Shown piece by piece: positions 26,418 to 35,920 of a stretch of 64,000 nucleotides of DNA. The position numbers and the translations under genes are program-made. The stretch covers positions 1 to 64,000 of the forward strand of contig CBDETN010000025.1 in the NCBI GenBank assembly GCA_965242915.1, read 5' to 3'. This DNA is from CAJXII01 sp965242915. Lineage in GTDB: Bacteria; Campylobacterota; Campylobacteria; Campylobacterales; Arcobacteraceae. The notes under the pieces were generated by a model that worked only from the letters and a program-made list of their open reading frames with translations, did no database searches and was not told the origin of the DNA. Position 1 is the stretch's first letter. The number at the start of each line of letters is the position of its first letter.

Positions 26418-26704
26418 CTGCTTAGGAAAAACCAATTTTTAATAATTTGATAACTTTTCTCTTCATGGTCAGTAAAAGAATATTCATCCACAAGTATATC
26501 TTCAGGTTTTTGATACGCAACAATTGGCTTACCTATATCATGAAATAACGCAGATGCAATAAACTTATAATCTCTAGCTTTAAGCACTCCATATAAAACT
26601 TTAAAAGTATGTAACAATACACCATATTTATGATACTCATTTTGTTTAAACAGTAAAGTTATCCAAAATACTTTAGAAAATATGGAATTATTAGTTCGGT
26701 TCAT
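26418..26704 (-). pseudogene. HD-domain protein, truncated by the IS3 copy 2
   Basis: About 95 original residues remain: FKQNEYHKYGVLLHTFKVLYG and then ALFHDIGKPIVAYQKP with the HD metal site. After SYQIIKNWFFLS the frame enters IS DNA and adds unrelated residues before a stop. The start overlaps the hisA stop by one base, so it was the distal gene of the histidine-operon transcript. Without its C-terminal part activity is doubtful. Confidence 0.85.
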
Positions 26705-27411
26705 TAAAGAACTTTAAATGCTTCCTCTAAATCAAGAGTTCCCTCATAAAATGCTTTACCAACAATAACCCCGGCAATATTACCATTTTCTTTACAATTA
26801 GTAATATCATCTATATCTTTAACACCACCGCTGGCAATAGTATCAACGCCGCTCGCCAATGCTATCTCTTCAGTGAATTCAACATTAACACCACATAACA
26901 TACCATCTTTAGAAATATCAGTACAAATAATAGCTTCAACACCGGCATTTGCAAACTCTTTGGCTAAATCAGTTGCCCTCATAGTTGAAACCTCAGCCCA
27001 ACCCTCAACGGCAACCATACCGTTCATAGCATCAATACCTACAGCAATTGGATACTTAGAAGCCATATCTTTTACAAACTGCGGATCTTTAACTGCAATA
27101 GAACCTAAAATCAATCTATCAACACCAAGTTCAATATACATCTGAATTGTCTTCTCATCACGAATACCGCCGCCAAGCTCAATTTTTAAATTACAATTTT
27201 CCCGTATCTTTTTAATCTGCTCCAAATTTGCAGGCTCTCCGGCAAAGGCACCATTTAAATCAACTATATGAAGCCATTTGCTTCCAAGCTCCTCAAATCG
27301 CTTAGCAACCTGCCAAGGCTCATCAGAGTAAATCTTCGCACTTTCCATAAGACCCTTGCTAAGTCTTACTGCTTTTCCATCTTTTAAATCTATTGCCGGT
27401 AATATATCCAT
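26704..27411 (-). CDS. hisA: ProFAR isomerase (histidine biosynthesis)
   Basis: HisA isomerises the aminoaldose ProFAR to PRFAR, fourth step of histidine synthesis. The 235-residue TIM barrel has the catalytic aspartates in LPAIDLKDGKAVRLSKG and ICTDISKDGMLCG, plus the phosphate loops GGGIRD and ASGGVKD. Its start overlaps by one base the stop of the TOPRIM gene, so it is coupled to it. Confidence 0.96.
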   Translation of the reverse strand: MDILPAIDLKDGKAVRLSKGLMESAKIYSDEPWQVAKRFEELGSKWLHIVDLNGAFAGEPANLEQIKKIRENCNLKIELGGGIRDEKTIQMYIELGVDRLILGSIAVKDPQFVKDMASKYPIAVGIDAMNGMVAVEGWAEVSTMRATDLAKEFANAGVEAIICTDISKDGMLCGVNVEFTEEIALASGVDTIASGGVKDIDDITNCKENGNIAGVIVGKAFYEGTLDLEEAFKVL

Positions 27412-27926
27412 TAATTTTCTTCCTTAAATAAGTTTTGTAGTTTTTGTTTTAGTTCATCAAAATCATTTTTTAAATCTAATGTTTTAATATATTCTTCTGG
27501 TCTTTTATCAAGTTCTAAAGTAGTGTAAGCATATAGCTTTGCTTTATTATCAATATCTTTTTCTACACACTCTTTATAGCTATCAAAACATTTTAAAATT
27601 TTATTATCACTAGCTATTTTAGAGAGAAGTAAGGTTTCTAAATCTCCTTTATCTTTATGATTTGGAAATATATAAAATTCTATATTTTTATCTTTAGTTA
27701 ATGCTGTCATTTCATCATTTCTATCTGAAAAAGAGTTGTCAGCATCTATTATTGCAAAATATTTATTTTCAGATAAATCCTTATCATTTAAAATTTTAAT
27801 TTCTTTAAAAACACTACCATCACCTTTTAATCCTATAAAACCAAAATCCTTATTTTCTTTTTTAGGAAATAGTATATTTTTTACTAATGCTTTATCTGTT
27901 TGACCTTCAACTATAAAGTAAACCAT
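27411..27926 (-). CDS. TOPRIM-like DUF3226-type nuclease-fold protein
   Basis: A 171-residue protein with the TOPRIM layout: VEGQTDK at 6-12 (glutamate), DAD at 61-63, and the FPNHKDKGDLETLLL block (88-101) typical of DUF3226. TOPRIM folds of this kind occur with AAA ATPases of the OLD/ABC type in anti-phage systems such as OLD and PARIS. It is coupled to the ATPase gene (one-base overlap) and to hisA. Function as nuclease effector is inference. Confidence 0.75.
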   Translation of the reverse strand: MVYFIVEGQTDKALVKNILFPKKENKDFGFIGLKGDGSVFKEIKILNDKDLSENKYFAIIDADNSFSDRNDEMTALTKDKNIEFYIFPNHKDKGDLETLLLSKIASDNKILKCFDSYKECVEKDIDNKAKLYAYTTLELDKRPEEYIKTLDLKNDFDELKQKLQNLFKEEN

Positions 27927-28888
27927 TATCTATTATCCAAACCAAGTTCAATTCTATCTTTAATTTCTTGATTATTTAAAGTAACAGATTTTATATTATT
28001 TTCTCTATCTTTATATAGACTAATAAAACTTATATCTTCATCTTCCAACTCATCAGAAACTCTAGCAAAAGATTCTATACACTCTTTAGAATGTGTTGTA
28101 GCAAATACTTGTACATTTTGTTCTTTTGAAATAGTTAGAATTATTTTCCATAATCTATCTTGTTGAGTATAATGGATACCATTATCTATCTCATCTATAA
28201 ATAAGTATCCATTTTCACAAGCATATAATGAACATATGATAGAAATATAATGTTTTAATCCATCTCCAAATTCATTTATATCTCTATATTCTTCATTAAT
28301 AGTTTTACATTGTGGCTTATCTCCACCTATTATTTTAAAATTAATAATACTTTCATCAAATTCATTTATATATTTGTAAAGTACTTCTTCTTTATCTTTT
28401 TTCTGTACTGCTTTAAAAACTTCTTTTAGATTTAAATTTGTAAGACCAAAATTATCTATATAAATAATACTAGTATTCCAATTCATAGAATATGAAAGTT
28501 CATTTATATTTATTAGTTTATTTAATTTACCAATAGTAAATTCATATTCTTTTTTACCAAAGTTATCTATTATTTTAAATTTAGTATTTTTTATATTACT
28601 ATTTACTTCTATTCTATTATTTTCTATATTTATTATTTTATCAGTTTTAGAATACCCTTGTTCAATATATTCAAGATTATTTCTACTAAAATTTACACCC
28701 TCTAATGAAAAAAGAAAATAACTTATATCATCAGAATGCACATTTATATAACAAGCCTCCATAAAAGCCGTTTTACCAACATTATTCTTCCCACCAATTA
28801 AATTAACTCTTTTAAATCCATCTGCTTTAAAATCTTTAAAACATTTAAAATCTTTTATCTCTATTTCGGTTAATAAGTGTTTATCCAT
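27926..28888 (-). CDS. AAA (ABC/OLD-type) ATPase
   Basis: A 320-residue ATPase of the AAA15/AAA21 type: Walker A GGKNNVGKT at 32-40, an FGDGLK signature at 207-212, Walker B YLFIDEID at 228-235 and the switch histidine in ATTHSKE (H266). All catalytic elements are present. Its partner is the TOPRIM gene that follows. The pair lies between hisH and hisA with 3- and 1-base junctions, so it is expressed with the histidine genes. Likely defence or DNA-related pair, not a histidine enzyme. Confidence 0.8.
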   Translation of the reverse strand: MDKHLLTEIEIKDFKCFKDFKADGFKRVNLIGGKNNVGKTAFMEACYINVHSDDISYFLFSLEGVNFSRNNLEYIEQGYSKTDKIINIENNRIEVNSNIKNTKFKIIDNFGKKEYEFTIGKLNKLININELSYSMNWNTSIIYIDNFGLTNLNLKEVFKAVQKKDKEEVLYKYINEFDESIINFKIIGGDKPQCKTINEEYRDINEFGDGLKHYISIICSLYACENGYLFIDEIDNGIHYTQQDRLWKIILTISKEQNVQVFATTHSKECIESFARVSDELEDEDISFISLYKDRENNIKSVTLNNQEIKDRIELGLDNR

Positions 28889-28891
28889 CTT

Positions 28892-29500
28892 TTATATCTC
28901 CATAAAGTTTCGTAAAATTTGTATCCCATTATCATGTGATTTTTCGGGATGTGGTTGAAAACCGTATATATTGTCTTTTTGAACTGCACTTACAAAATCA
29001 TAGCCGTAATGTGTAGTGCCTATTGTATATTTATCTTCTGTAACTACATGAAAAGAGTGTACAAAATAAAGGTATGGATTGTCTAAACCATCAAAAAGTT
29101 TATTAGGTTTATTAAATAATTTATTCCAACCTACATGGGGTACTTTATGGTCATCCATATCCATTCTTGATTTATCAAAAGCTACAACTTTTCCCGGAAT
29201 TAGTCCTAATCCTTTTGTATATCCAAACTCTTCACTGCTATCAAATAAAAGCTGCATCCCTAAGCAAATACCAATCATAGGCTTCCCACTTTTAGCAAAC
29301 TGTTTTACAGCTTCAAGCATACCGGTAGTTTCCAAATGTTCCATAGCATCGGCAAATGCACCAACACCGGGAAGTATCACTCTATCATAATTTTGAAGCT
29401 CTTGTGGATTTGATACAATTGCGGCATCTACACCTATTAGTTTACAAGCATTATAAACACTTGCCAAGTTTCCCATATTATAATCAACTATTGCTACCAA
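28892..29500 (-). CDS. hisH: imidazole glycerol phosphate synthase, glutaminase subunit
   Basis: HisH supplies ammonia from glutamine to HisF. The class I amidotransferase triad is visible: C79 in GICLGMQLLF, and the histidine-glutamate pair of PHPEKS near the C-terminus. Length, 202 residues, is normal. hisF is not in the window. Confidence 0.95.
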   Translation of the reverse strand: MVAIVDYNMGNLASVYNACKLIGVDAAIVSNPQELQNYDRVILPGVGAFADAMEHLETTGMLEAVKQFAKSGKPMIGICLGMQLLFDSSEEFGYTKGLGLIPGKVVAFDKSRMDMDDHKVPHVGWNKLFNKPNKLFDGLDNPYLYFVHSFHVVTEDKYTIGTTHYGYDFVSAVQKDNIYGFQPHPEKSHDNGIQILRNFMEI

Positions 29501-29557
29501 ATCAATTCCTTGCTAAAATATATCTATAAGGGTAGCATAATATAAGTAATAAAGCAG

Positions 29558-30460
29558 TTAAATAAAATCCTCTGTTGCCATTTGTCCTAATTCCCAAAAC
29601 AGCCTATACAGTAATTTTTTATCTTTTATTTTTGTTTCTAACTCTTCAAAATCATCATTAAATCTTTCTATATATTTAAAAATCTTAGATAATATATATT
29701 GTGGATTTTCATGATATGTTTTATTTTTAAATCCAGCAGCAACTATTTGCTCATCAAATATTTTTACTTTTGACAAAATTTCTATATCATTTATAACTGT
29801 ATAAGATACAAAAACAACATCACCTCTGAATTTTTCACATAAACCGTCAAAACAACCTAATTTGCTGACAAATCTTTTATCATTTAACAGGTCTTGATTT
29901 ATATATTCTAACACTTTATATCTCTTGTCGTCTTCATATATAAAATTAATCATATCAACAATAAAATATTTATTATTTTGTAATAGTTTGGCAAGTCTTA
30001 AATTTTCAAGATTTCTTGTAGTTGCCATGATAGATATCTCACCATCGTTTCTAAATATTTCAGGCATATATTCTAATATAGGATTGTTGTGCGGATGTTC
30101 ATCTGTTTCATATCTTGAAGCCAAAGCAGCCAATTCTTTACTTGCTTGTAAACTTTTATCCAAAAATATATAAGTTCTATTATATTTTGCAATCGCCATT
30201 TTTGCAAAATCAAAATCTTTTAAAATATCAGGATTTACATTTCTTAATATATCATCACCCATATTATATTTGTTGATTTGATGATTCCACATATCTTTTT
30301 TAGCTTCATTGCTAGGAGATACAAGAGCAGATGAGATACCCAAAAGTTTAACAATCATATTTTTATCATTATAAAAATCCGATCGAATAGCCTGTAATAA
30401 CAATTTTTTATCTTGCCAATAACTAACATTAGAAAAGATATTATCAATAACCTGTGTCAT
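29558..30460 (-). CDS. hypothetical protein, 300 aa
   Basis: I do not recognise this protein. It is soluble, helical and charged, with segments that repeat a pattern of about 35 residues (DFAKMAIAKYNRTYIFLDK..., NLENLRLAKLLQNNKYFIVD..., KRYKVLEYINQDLLNDKRFV), loosely like DUF4116 repeats. It sits between hisH and comF on the same strand with short gaps. Confidence 0.6.
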   Translation of the reverse strand: MTQVIDNIFSNVSYWQDKKLLLQAIRSDFYNDKNMIVKLLGISSALVSPSNEAKKDMWNHQINKYNMGDDILRNVNPDILKDFDFAKMAIAKYNRTYIFLDKSLQASKELAALASRYETDEHPHNNPILEYMPEIFRNDGEISIMATTRNLENLRLAKLLQNNKYFIVDMINFIYEDDKRYKVLEYINQDLLNDKRFVSKLGCFDGLCEKFRGDVVFVSYTVINDIEILSKVKIFDEQIVAAGFKNKTYHENPQYILSKIFKYIERFNDDFEELETKIKDKKLLYRLFWELGQMATEDFI

Positions 30461-30534
30461 ACTTAATTTATAAACCCCACTTACATTATAAATCTATGTT
30501 AACAATAAACCCTCTAGTAAGTATTATACAATTT

Positions 30535-31107
30535 TTATATTTTAGCATCACTTAAAGTTAAAGCAAATAATACTTCACAACCATTTTGTTCTAATATTTC
30601 TTTCGCTTCAAGTATCGTTAAGCCACTTGTAACCAAGTCATCTACTAAGATTACTTTTTTGTTTTTTTTACCGGTATATTGAAATTTTCTTTTATTCTTT
30701 TGTCTAAATACCAAGTCTTTTCCGGCATATTTTACTATATTTGCAGCTTTTAATGTTGCATATTGAGGTGTAATAAATTGTGATTTCAAATGCTTAGCCA
30801 AAATTGCACTTTGAGAAAATTCATGTCTGACATGGTCATCAATGGCAATGGCAACTATTTGTTCTTCAAGTTCAAAGTTTAATGCAAATTTTTTAAAAGA
30901 TAATTGACCTAAAATATTAAAAATCTTATCGCCATAAAATTCATATTTTGTGTTAAGTAATTTTTTTATCTCTTCATATCCATAAAAAGAATATACAAAA
31001 AAGTCTTTAGATAATGCTCGTTTATGAAAATGCGGTTCTAGCAGGTTTTTTTGGCAAGTTTTACAAATTATCTGCCAAGATAAGTTTTCACATGAGATAC
31101 ATCGCAT
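30535..31107 (-). CDS. comF: ComF-family phosphoribosyltransferase-like protein
   Basis: A 190-residue ComF-type protein with an N-terminal zinc-ribbon-like pair (MRCISC...ICKTC), a middle conserved AIAIDDHVRHEFSQS region and the PRPP loop VILVDDLVTSGLT. ComF proteins act in natural DNA uptake in other bacteria; biochemical role unsettled. It follows the hairpin after lepA. Confidence 0.85.
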   Translation of the reverse strand: MRCISCENLSWQIICKTCQKNLLEPHFHKRALSKDFFVYSFYGYEEIKKLLNTKYEFYGDKIFNILGQLSFKKFALNFELEEQIVAIAIDDHVRHEFSQSAILAKHLKSQFITPQYATLKAANIVKYAGKDLVFRQKNKRKFQYTGKKNKKVILVDDLVTSGLTILEAKEILEQNGCEVLFALTLSDAKI

Positions 31108-31130
31108 TTGAGGTCTTTCAATATATTATA

Positions 31131-31273
31131 GTTTTAAAATTAGATAAATTTAGGTGAGGCAAATTCAAGGCGGAAGAAAAAACTAAAGTAGGAGTTTACT
31201 TCAGTAAATGACTATTTTAGTTTTTTCTGACAACGCTGAAGTTGTCCACATAAATTTAATCTAATTTTAAAAC
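31131..31273. repeat. 143-bp palindromic hairpin at the lepA 3' end
   Basis: The outer arms match over about 26 bp (GTTTTAAAATTAGATAAAT... at 31131-31156 with its complement at 31247-31273, one inserted base and one mismatch). The inner arms AGAAAAAACTAAAGTA (31175-31190) and TATTTTAGTTTTTTCT (31213-31228) pair with one mismatch, and TTTACT / AGTAAA closes the tip. The right outer arm includes the last lepA codons (VLKLD and stop). It may terminate lepA and comF transcription or be a copy of a dispersed palindromic repeat. Confidence 0.75.
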
Positions 31274-33046
31274 TGCCATGAAGGCTTCTTGTGGGACGTT
31301 GACCTTTCCGATTGCCTTCATTCTTTTCTTACCGGCTTTTTGCTTATCAAGAAGTTTTCTTTTTCTCGAAATATCCCCGCCATAACATTTAGCAGTTACA
31401 TTTTTACCAGTACTTTTAACAGTTTCCCTAGCAATAATATTACTACCTATACTAGCTTGAATAGCAACTTCAAAAAGCTGTCTAGGAATAAGCTCTTTTA
31501 ATTGCTTAACAAACATCCTGCCCCTGCTTTGAGCTTTCTCTTCAGGTACTATAATACTTAATGCATCAACAGGCTCACCGGCAACCAACACATCAAGTTT
31601 TTTAAGATTACCGGGTCTAAATCCTGTGACTTCATAATCAAAAGAGGCATACCCTTTTGTAATAGATTTTAATTTATCATAAAAATCCATAACTATCTCA
31701 TTCATAGGAATATCATATTCTAATAAAACTCTTTTTTGAATATAATCCATCTTTTTTTGAATACCTCTTTTATCATTAAGAAGTTTTATAACATTTCCAA
31801 GAAATTCATCAGGCACTAAAATTGTGGCTTTTACATAAGGTTCGAAAATTGTTTCTATTTGGTTTACTTTTGGCAAATCATAAGGATTTTGAATCATTAT
31901 TTCACTACCATCAGTTTTAAGAACTTTATATACAACTGTTGGTGCTGTTGCTATTAGTTCAAGATTAAATTCTCGCTCTAATCTCTCTTTAATAACTTCC
32001 ATATGAAGCATACCTAAAAATCCAGTTCTAAATCCACTTCCAAGGGCAACTGAACTTTCTGGTTCAAAACTAATAGAACTATCATTTAAACTAAGCTTTT
32101 CAAGAGCCTCTCTTAAATCTTCAAATTTATCAGTTTCAATTGGATAAAGTCCTGCAAATACAAATGGTTTTGCAGGTTCAAATCCATTTATTACATTTGC
32201 CGCTGGATTTTTGGCATCCGTCATAGTATCACCGACAGCAATTGCTTCAGTTGTTTTAAGTCCAAGTACAACAATACCAATTTCACCGGTTTCTATTTCA
32301 TTAGTTTTTTCTTTTTTAATAGGATGAGGATACATTAAATCTAAAACTTTATGTTCAAATCCAGTATTCATCATCCTAAGCATTTGACCTTTTTTAATAG
32401 AACCGTCATAAACTCTTACAAGTGCCAAAGCTCCTAAATAATTATCAAACCAACTATCATAAATAAGTGCTTTTGTAGGAGCTGCTTCATCTCCAGAAGG
32501 TGCTGGTAATCTATCAACAATGGAATCAATTAATTCTTTTACACCCTGCCCCGTTTTTGCAGAAATTAGATTATTTTCAGTACAGTCAAGTCCAATAGCT
32601 TCTTCAACCTCTTCAAGAACTCTATCTGGGTCAGCAGATGGTAAATCTATCTTATTTACAACCGGTAAAAGTGTAAGGTCATTATCCATAGCAATATAAA
32701 CATTTGCAATAGTTTGAGCCTCAACACCTTGAGTAGAATCAATGATAAGCAAAGCACCCTCAGAAGATGCTAAACTTCGACTTACTTCATAAGAAAAGTC
32801 AACATGCCCCGGAGTATCAATAAGATTTAAAATATAATGTTCGCCGTCTTTTTCATAATTCAATCTAACTGATTGAGCTTTGATAGTAATACCTCTCTCT
32901 TTTTCAATATCCATGGTATCCATAACTTGTGCTGACATCTCTCTATCACTAACTGAACCGCACTCTTGTATAATTCTATCTGCTAATGTACTTTTACCAT
33001 GATCAATATGAGCGATGATACTAAAATTTCTTATATTTTTTTGCAA
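31256..33046 (-). CDS. lepA: elongation factor 4 (back-translocating GTPase)
   Basis: The 596-residue protein has the G motifs AHIDHGKSTLAD, DTPGHVDF and NKIDLPSAD, followed by the EF-G-like domains and the LepA-specific C-terminus with KCYGGDISRKRKLLDKQK. LepA remodels stalled ribosomes. Length and motifs are standard. Confidence 0.97.
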   Translation of the reverse strand: MQKNIRNFSIIAHIDHGKSTLADRIIQECGSVSDREMSAQVMDTMDIEKERGITIKAQSVRLNYEKDGEHYILNLIDTPGHVDFSYEVSRSLASSEGALLIIDSTQGVEAQTIANVYIAMDNDLTLLPVVNKIDLPSADPDRVLEEVEEAIGLDCTENNLISAKTGQGVKELIDSIVDRLPAPSGDEAAPTKALIYDSWFDNYLGALALVRVYDGSIKKGQMLRMMNTGFEHKVLDLMYPHPIKKEKTNEIETGEIGIVVLGLKTTEAIAVGDTMTDAKNPAANVINGFEPAKPFVFAGLYPIETDKFEDLREALEKLSLNDSSISFEPESSVALGSGFRTGFLGMLHMEVIKERLEREFNLELIATAPTVVYKVLKTDGSEIMIQNPYDLPKVNQIETIFEPYVKATILVPDEFLGNVIKLLNDKRGIQKKMDYIQKRVLLEYDIPMNEIVMDFYDKLKSITKGYASFDYEVTGFRPGNLKKLDVLVAGEPVDALSIIVPEEKAQSRGRMFVKQLKELIPRQLFEVAIQASIGSNIIARETVKSTGKNVTAKCYGGDISRKRKLLDKQKAGKKRMKAIGKVNVPQEAFMAVLKLD

Positions 33047-33056
33047 TCTTTTTTCC

Positions 33057-34046
33057 CTATTTTACGATTTTTGCCGTAACTCTTCTATTTAGTTGTCTAT
33101 TTTCTTTTGTTTTATTATCAACTATAGGTTGTGATTCCCCATAACCTATTGTTTCAAGTTTAGAAGCCTCTACACCCATTTTGATAAATTGTGCTTTTAC
33201 GCTGTTTGCTCTTCTTTTCGATAAAGCTAAGTTATATATTTCGCTTGCTATTGAATCTGTATGACCCTCTATAACAATACGAGAATCTTTTATTGTTGAT
33301 ACATATTTTATATATTTATCAAACTTTGCCAAGTCATAACTTCTTATTTTTGCACTGTCTGTATCAAATAATAAACCTAAATCTTCAGGTTTAACTAATA
33401 CTATTGATTTTGCAGTTTTAACTACTTCTTTTTTAGGTTCTTGAACCACTACTACTTCTTTAACTACTGGTTCTTCTACAACAGTTTTTTGCACTACAAG
33501 TTCTTTAACGGGGATAGCTTGACCTTTTTTACCAAATGGAATTGATAATCCAAGCGTATATAAAATATTTTTATCTCCATCAAATTTCAATAAATGTCTC
33601 ACATCTAATTTTAATGCAATATCCTCATAAACTTTATATTTAGCCCCAACTCCATAATTGAAAAATGGATCACTGTCATTGTGATACAAGTTATTATTTA
33701 TATGCTCATAACCAAGCCCTGCTAACGCATAAAGTTTAAATTCATCATTTATTTTATATTCTTTCACACCATTTACAAATGCTCTAAAAATTGATGTGTC
33801 TTTTGTACTATGTTCATAATCTGCGTCACTAAAAGTAGTCAATAAACCTAACTCAATTTGATCAAATTTACAATCATCACCTCTATTGATACCAAATAAA
33901 AAACCACCAACTTTGTGGTTTTTGATATCTACATGTTCTTTAGTATCTATGAAACCTACCATTGGTGTAATTCCATATTTATATTCATTGCTAGAAGCAA
34001 ATAACAAACTTGCAACTGCTACTGTACTTAATAAAATCTTTTTCAT
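33057..34046 (-). CDS. OmpA/OprF-type outer membrane protein
   Basis: Start taken at 34046, where AAGGA precedes a clear signal peptide (MKKILLSTVAVASLLFASS), giving 329 residues. Residues about 20-180 are an eight-strand barrel type, then a valine/proline-rich hinge (VVKEVVVVQEPKKEVV), then an OmpA peptidoglycan-binding domain with LLFDTDSAKI and EGHTDSIASEIYNLALSKRRA. It anchors the outer membrane to the wall. It lies between prs and lepA. Confidence 0.9.
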   Translation of the reverse strand: MKKILLSTVAVASLLFASSNEYKYGITPMVGFIDTKEHVDIKNHKVGGFLFGINRGDDCKFDQIELGLLTTFSDADYEHSTKDTSIFRAFVNGVKEYKINDEFKLYALAGLGYEHINNNLYHNDSDPFFNYGVGAKYKVYEDIALKLDVRHLLKFDGDKNILYTLGLSIPFGKKGQAIPVKELVVQKTVVEEPVVKEVVVVQEPKKEVVKTAKSIVLVKPEDLGLLFDTDSAKIRSYDLAKFDKYIKYVSTIKDSRIVIEGHTDSIASEIYNLALSKRRANSVKAQFIKMGVEASKLETIGYGESQPIVDNKTKENRQLNRRVTAKIVK

Positions 34047-34062
34047 TTTAAATATCCTTGAC

Positions 34063-34992
34063 TTATATAAATATACTTTGAATTGATTCATTAGTATATA
34101 TTCTATTAATTGTTTTTGCTGTAATTTCAGCAGAGGTTAAAACAGTAATTTTATCATGAACCTCTTTTAATGGAATTGTATCTGTAATTACTAATTCATC
34201 TAAAGCACTATTAGTAATTCTATCAAATGCAGGACCACTAAGAACTCCATGGGTACAACATGCCATAACACTGGTTGCACCCCTAGCTTTAAGTGCATCA
34301 GCAGCTTTAGTTAAAGTTCCGGCAGTATCAACCATATCATCTAATATAATTACATCATACCCTTCAACATCACCGATAATATTCATAACTTCACTGACAT
34401 TTGCTTTTTCTCTTTTTTTATCAACGATTACTAAATCAAGCCCTAGTTTTTCAGCATAACCTCTAGCTCTTGCAACTCCGCCGACATCAGGAGATGCTAT
34501 AATTGGATTTTTAAGATTTTTATTTTTAATATATTTAATAAACAAACTTGCACCCACCAAATGATCAACAGGAATATTAAAAAATCCTTGAATCTGGGAA
34601 GCATGTAAATCAATAGTAATAACTCTTTGAACTCCGGCAGTTTCCAGCATATCAGCAACCAATTTAGCCGTAATAGGAACTCTAGGAGCTGCTTTTTTAT
34701 CTTGTCTTGCATATCCAAAATATGGTATTACTGCATTTATAGCCCCTGCACTGCTTCTTTTTAAAGCATCAACAATTATTAAGAGTTCCATTAAATTATC
34801 ATTTGCAGGAGCACAAGTAGGCTGAATAATAAATACATCTTGACCACGAACAGACTCAGGAATGATTACATTTATCTCACCATCACTAAATTTATTCACT
34901 TCAATATCTGCCAACTCCTTACCTAGAAATTCAGCAACTTTTTGGGCAAATGCAGGATTTGCACTGCCGCTGATTAATTTATATCCACTCAT
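34063..34992 (-). CDS. prs: ribose-phosphate pyrophosphokinase
   Basis: Makes PRPP from ribose 5-phosphate and ATP for nucleotides, histidine and tryptophan. The 309-residue protein has FSDGEINV, the ATP loop YFGYARQDKK, the DLHASQIQGFF metal region and the PRPP loop VIILDDMVDTAGTL. First gene of the minus-strand run that leads to lepA. Confidence 0.97.
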   Translation of the reverse strand: MSGYKLISGSANPAFAQKVAEFLGKELADIEVNKFSDGEINVIIPESVRGQDVFIIQPTCAPANDNLMELLIIVDALKRSSAGAINAVIPYFGYARQDKKAAPRVPITAKLVADMLETAGVQRVITIDLHASQIQGFFNIPVDHLVGASLFIKYIKNKNLKNPIIASPDVGGVARARGYAEKLGLDLVIVDKKREKANVSEVMNIIGDVEGYDVIILDDMVDTAGTLTKAADALKARGATSVMACCTHGVLSGPAFDRITNSALDELVITDTIPLKEVHDKITVLTSAEITAKTINRIYTNESIQSIFI

Positions 34993-35118
34993 AATTTATC
35001 CTCCTATTATTTAATATTTCGCGATTATATCACACATTATCTTTAGATAATTTATAAATCAAATATAACATGTGTGATTCATAAATTTTTACTTATAATA
35101 TATATAATATTTTATTAA

Positions 35119-35134
35119 TTAACAATTATTTAAC
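35119..35134 (+). promoter_or_regulatory. TTAAC direct-repeat operator before the NosL-like gene
   Basis: TTAACAATTATTTAAC: two TTAAC half-sites 11 bp apart, the spacing of sites for OmpR-family regulators. It lies 47 bases before the ATG at 35182. The same box recurs at 37649, 50363, 52526 and 52585. Confidence 0.6.
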
Positions 35135-35181
35135 AATTTTTAGATAACCTTTTCCTAATTCAAAACAAAAGGAGAAAAGTG

Positions 35182-35907
35182 ATGAGAAAATTATTACTAA
35201 GTTTATTAACAATTGGTGCTTTACTGGTATCTGCCAGTTCAAGCGTTCAAGCTATGCAAAAAGATGGTGCTGGTAAGAAAAAAGCATCTATGAAGATGTA
35301 TAGAATGGCACCTAAAGGTAAGGCTACACTACTTCAAGATGGTAAAAACAAAGCATATTGTCCAATTTGTGGTATGACATTACCTATGTTTTATAAAACA
35401 AACCATGCAGCTAAACATGCGGGTCATGATAAGCAATATTGTTCAATTGTATGTTTGGTTGAAGATGTAGTTGTAAACGGAATAAAACTTACAGATTTTA
35501 AAGTTGTAGATAATTCAACACTAAAATTTATTGATTCACAAAAAGCATTTTTTGTTGTAGGAAGTAAAAAGCCTGGGACTATGAGTGTAGTAAGTAAATA
35601 TGCATTTGGTACTAAAGGTGCTGCTGATAAATTTGCTGCTGCTAATGGCGGTAAAATTATGAAATTTGATGCACTGTATAAACTTGTAGTTAACTCGTCA
35701 GCTAAAGATATGGCAGCTACTAAAAAAAGACAAGCTATGGCTATCAAAAAAGGTGCTATGATGTATAAAAAAATGTGTAAAAAAACTGATAAAAGATTTG
35801 CTTCAACTGCAGATGCAAAATCATTTTTAATTGAAAGTGGAATTTGTGGAAAAATTAAAGGTAAAAAGCATCAAGCTATTGCTTTATATTTAAACAGCAG
35901 AAAATAA
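35182..35907 (+). CDS. exported NosL-type copper protein with C-terminal haem-less cytochrome-like tail
   Basis: A signal peptide (about 1-24, ending VQA) is followed by a NosL-type domain: KATLLQDGKNKAYCPICGM, then LPMFYKTNHAAK and QYCSIVCLVED. The cysteine and methionine residues are likely Cu(I) ligands; NosL is the copper chaperone for nitrous oxide reductase. The last ~50 residues (GAMMYKKMCKKTDKRF...AIALYLNSRK) resemble the ends of small c-type cytochromes but have no CxxCH. Start ATG at 35182 with GGAGA ahead; a GTG just before is in frame. Preceded by the TTAAC operator. Confidence 0.8.
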   Translation: MRKLLLSLLTIGALLVSASSSVQAMQKDGAGKKKASMKMYRMAPKGKATLLQDGKNKAYCPICGMTLPMFYKTNHAAKHAGHDKQYCSIVCLVEDVVVNGIKLTDFKVVDNSTLKFIDSQKAFFVVGSKKPGTMSVVSKYAFGTKGAADKFAAANGGKIMKFDALYKLVVNSSAKDMAATKKRQAMAIKKGAMMYKKMCKKTDKRFASTADAKSFLIESGICGKIKGKKHQAIALYLNSRK

Positions 35908-35920
35908 TTAATATTTTACT

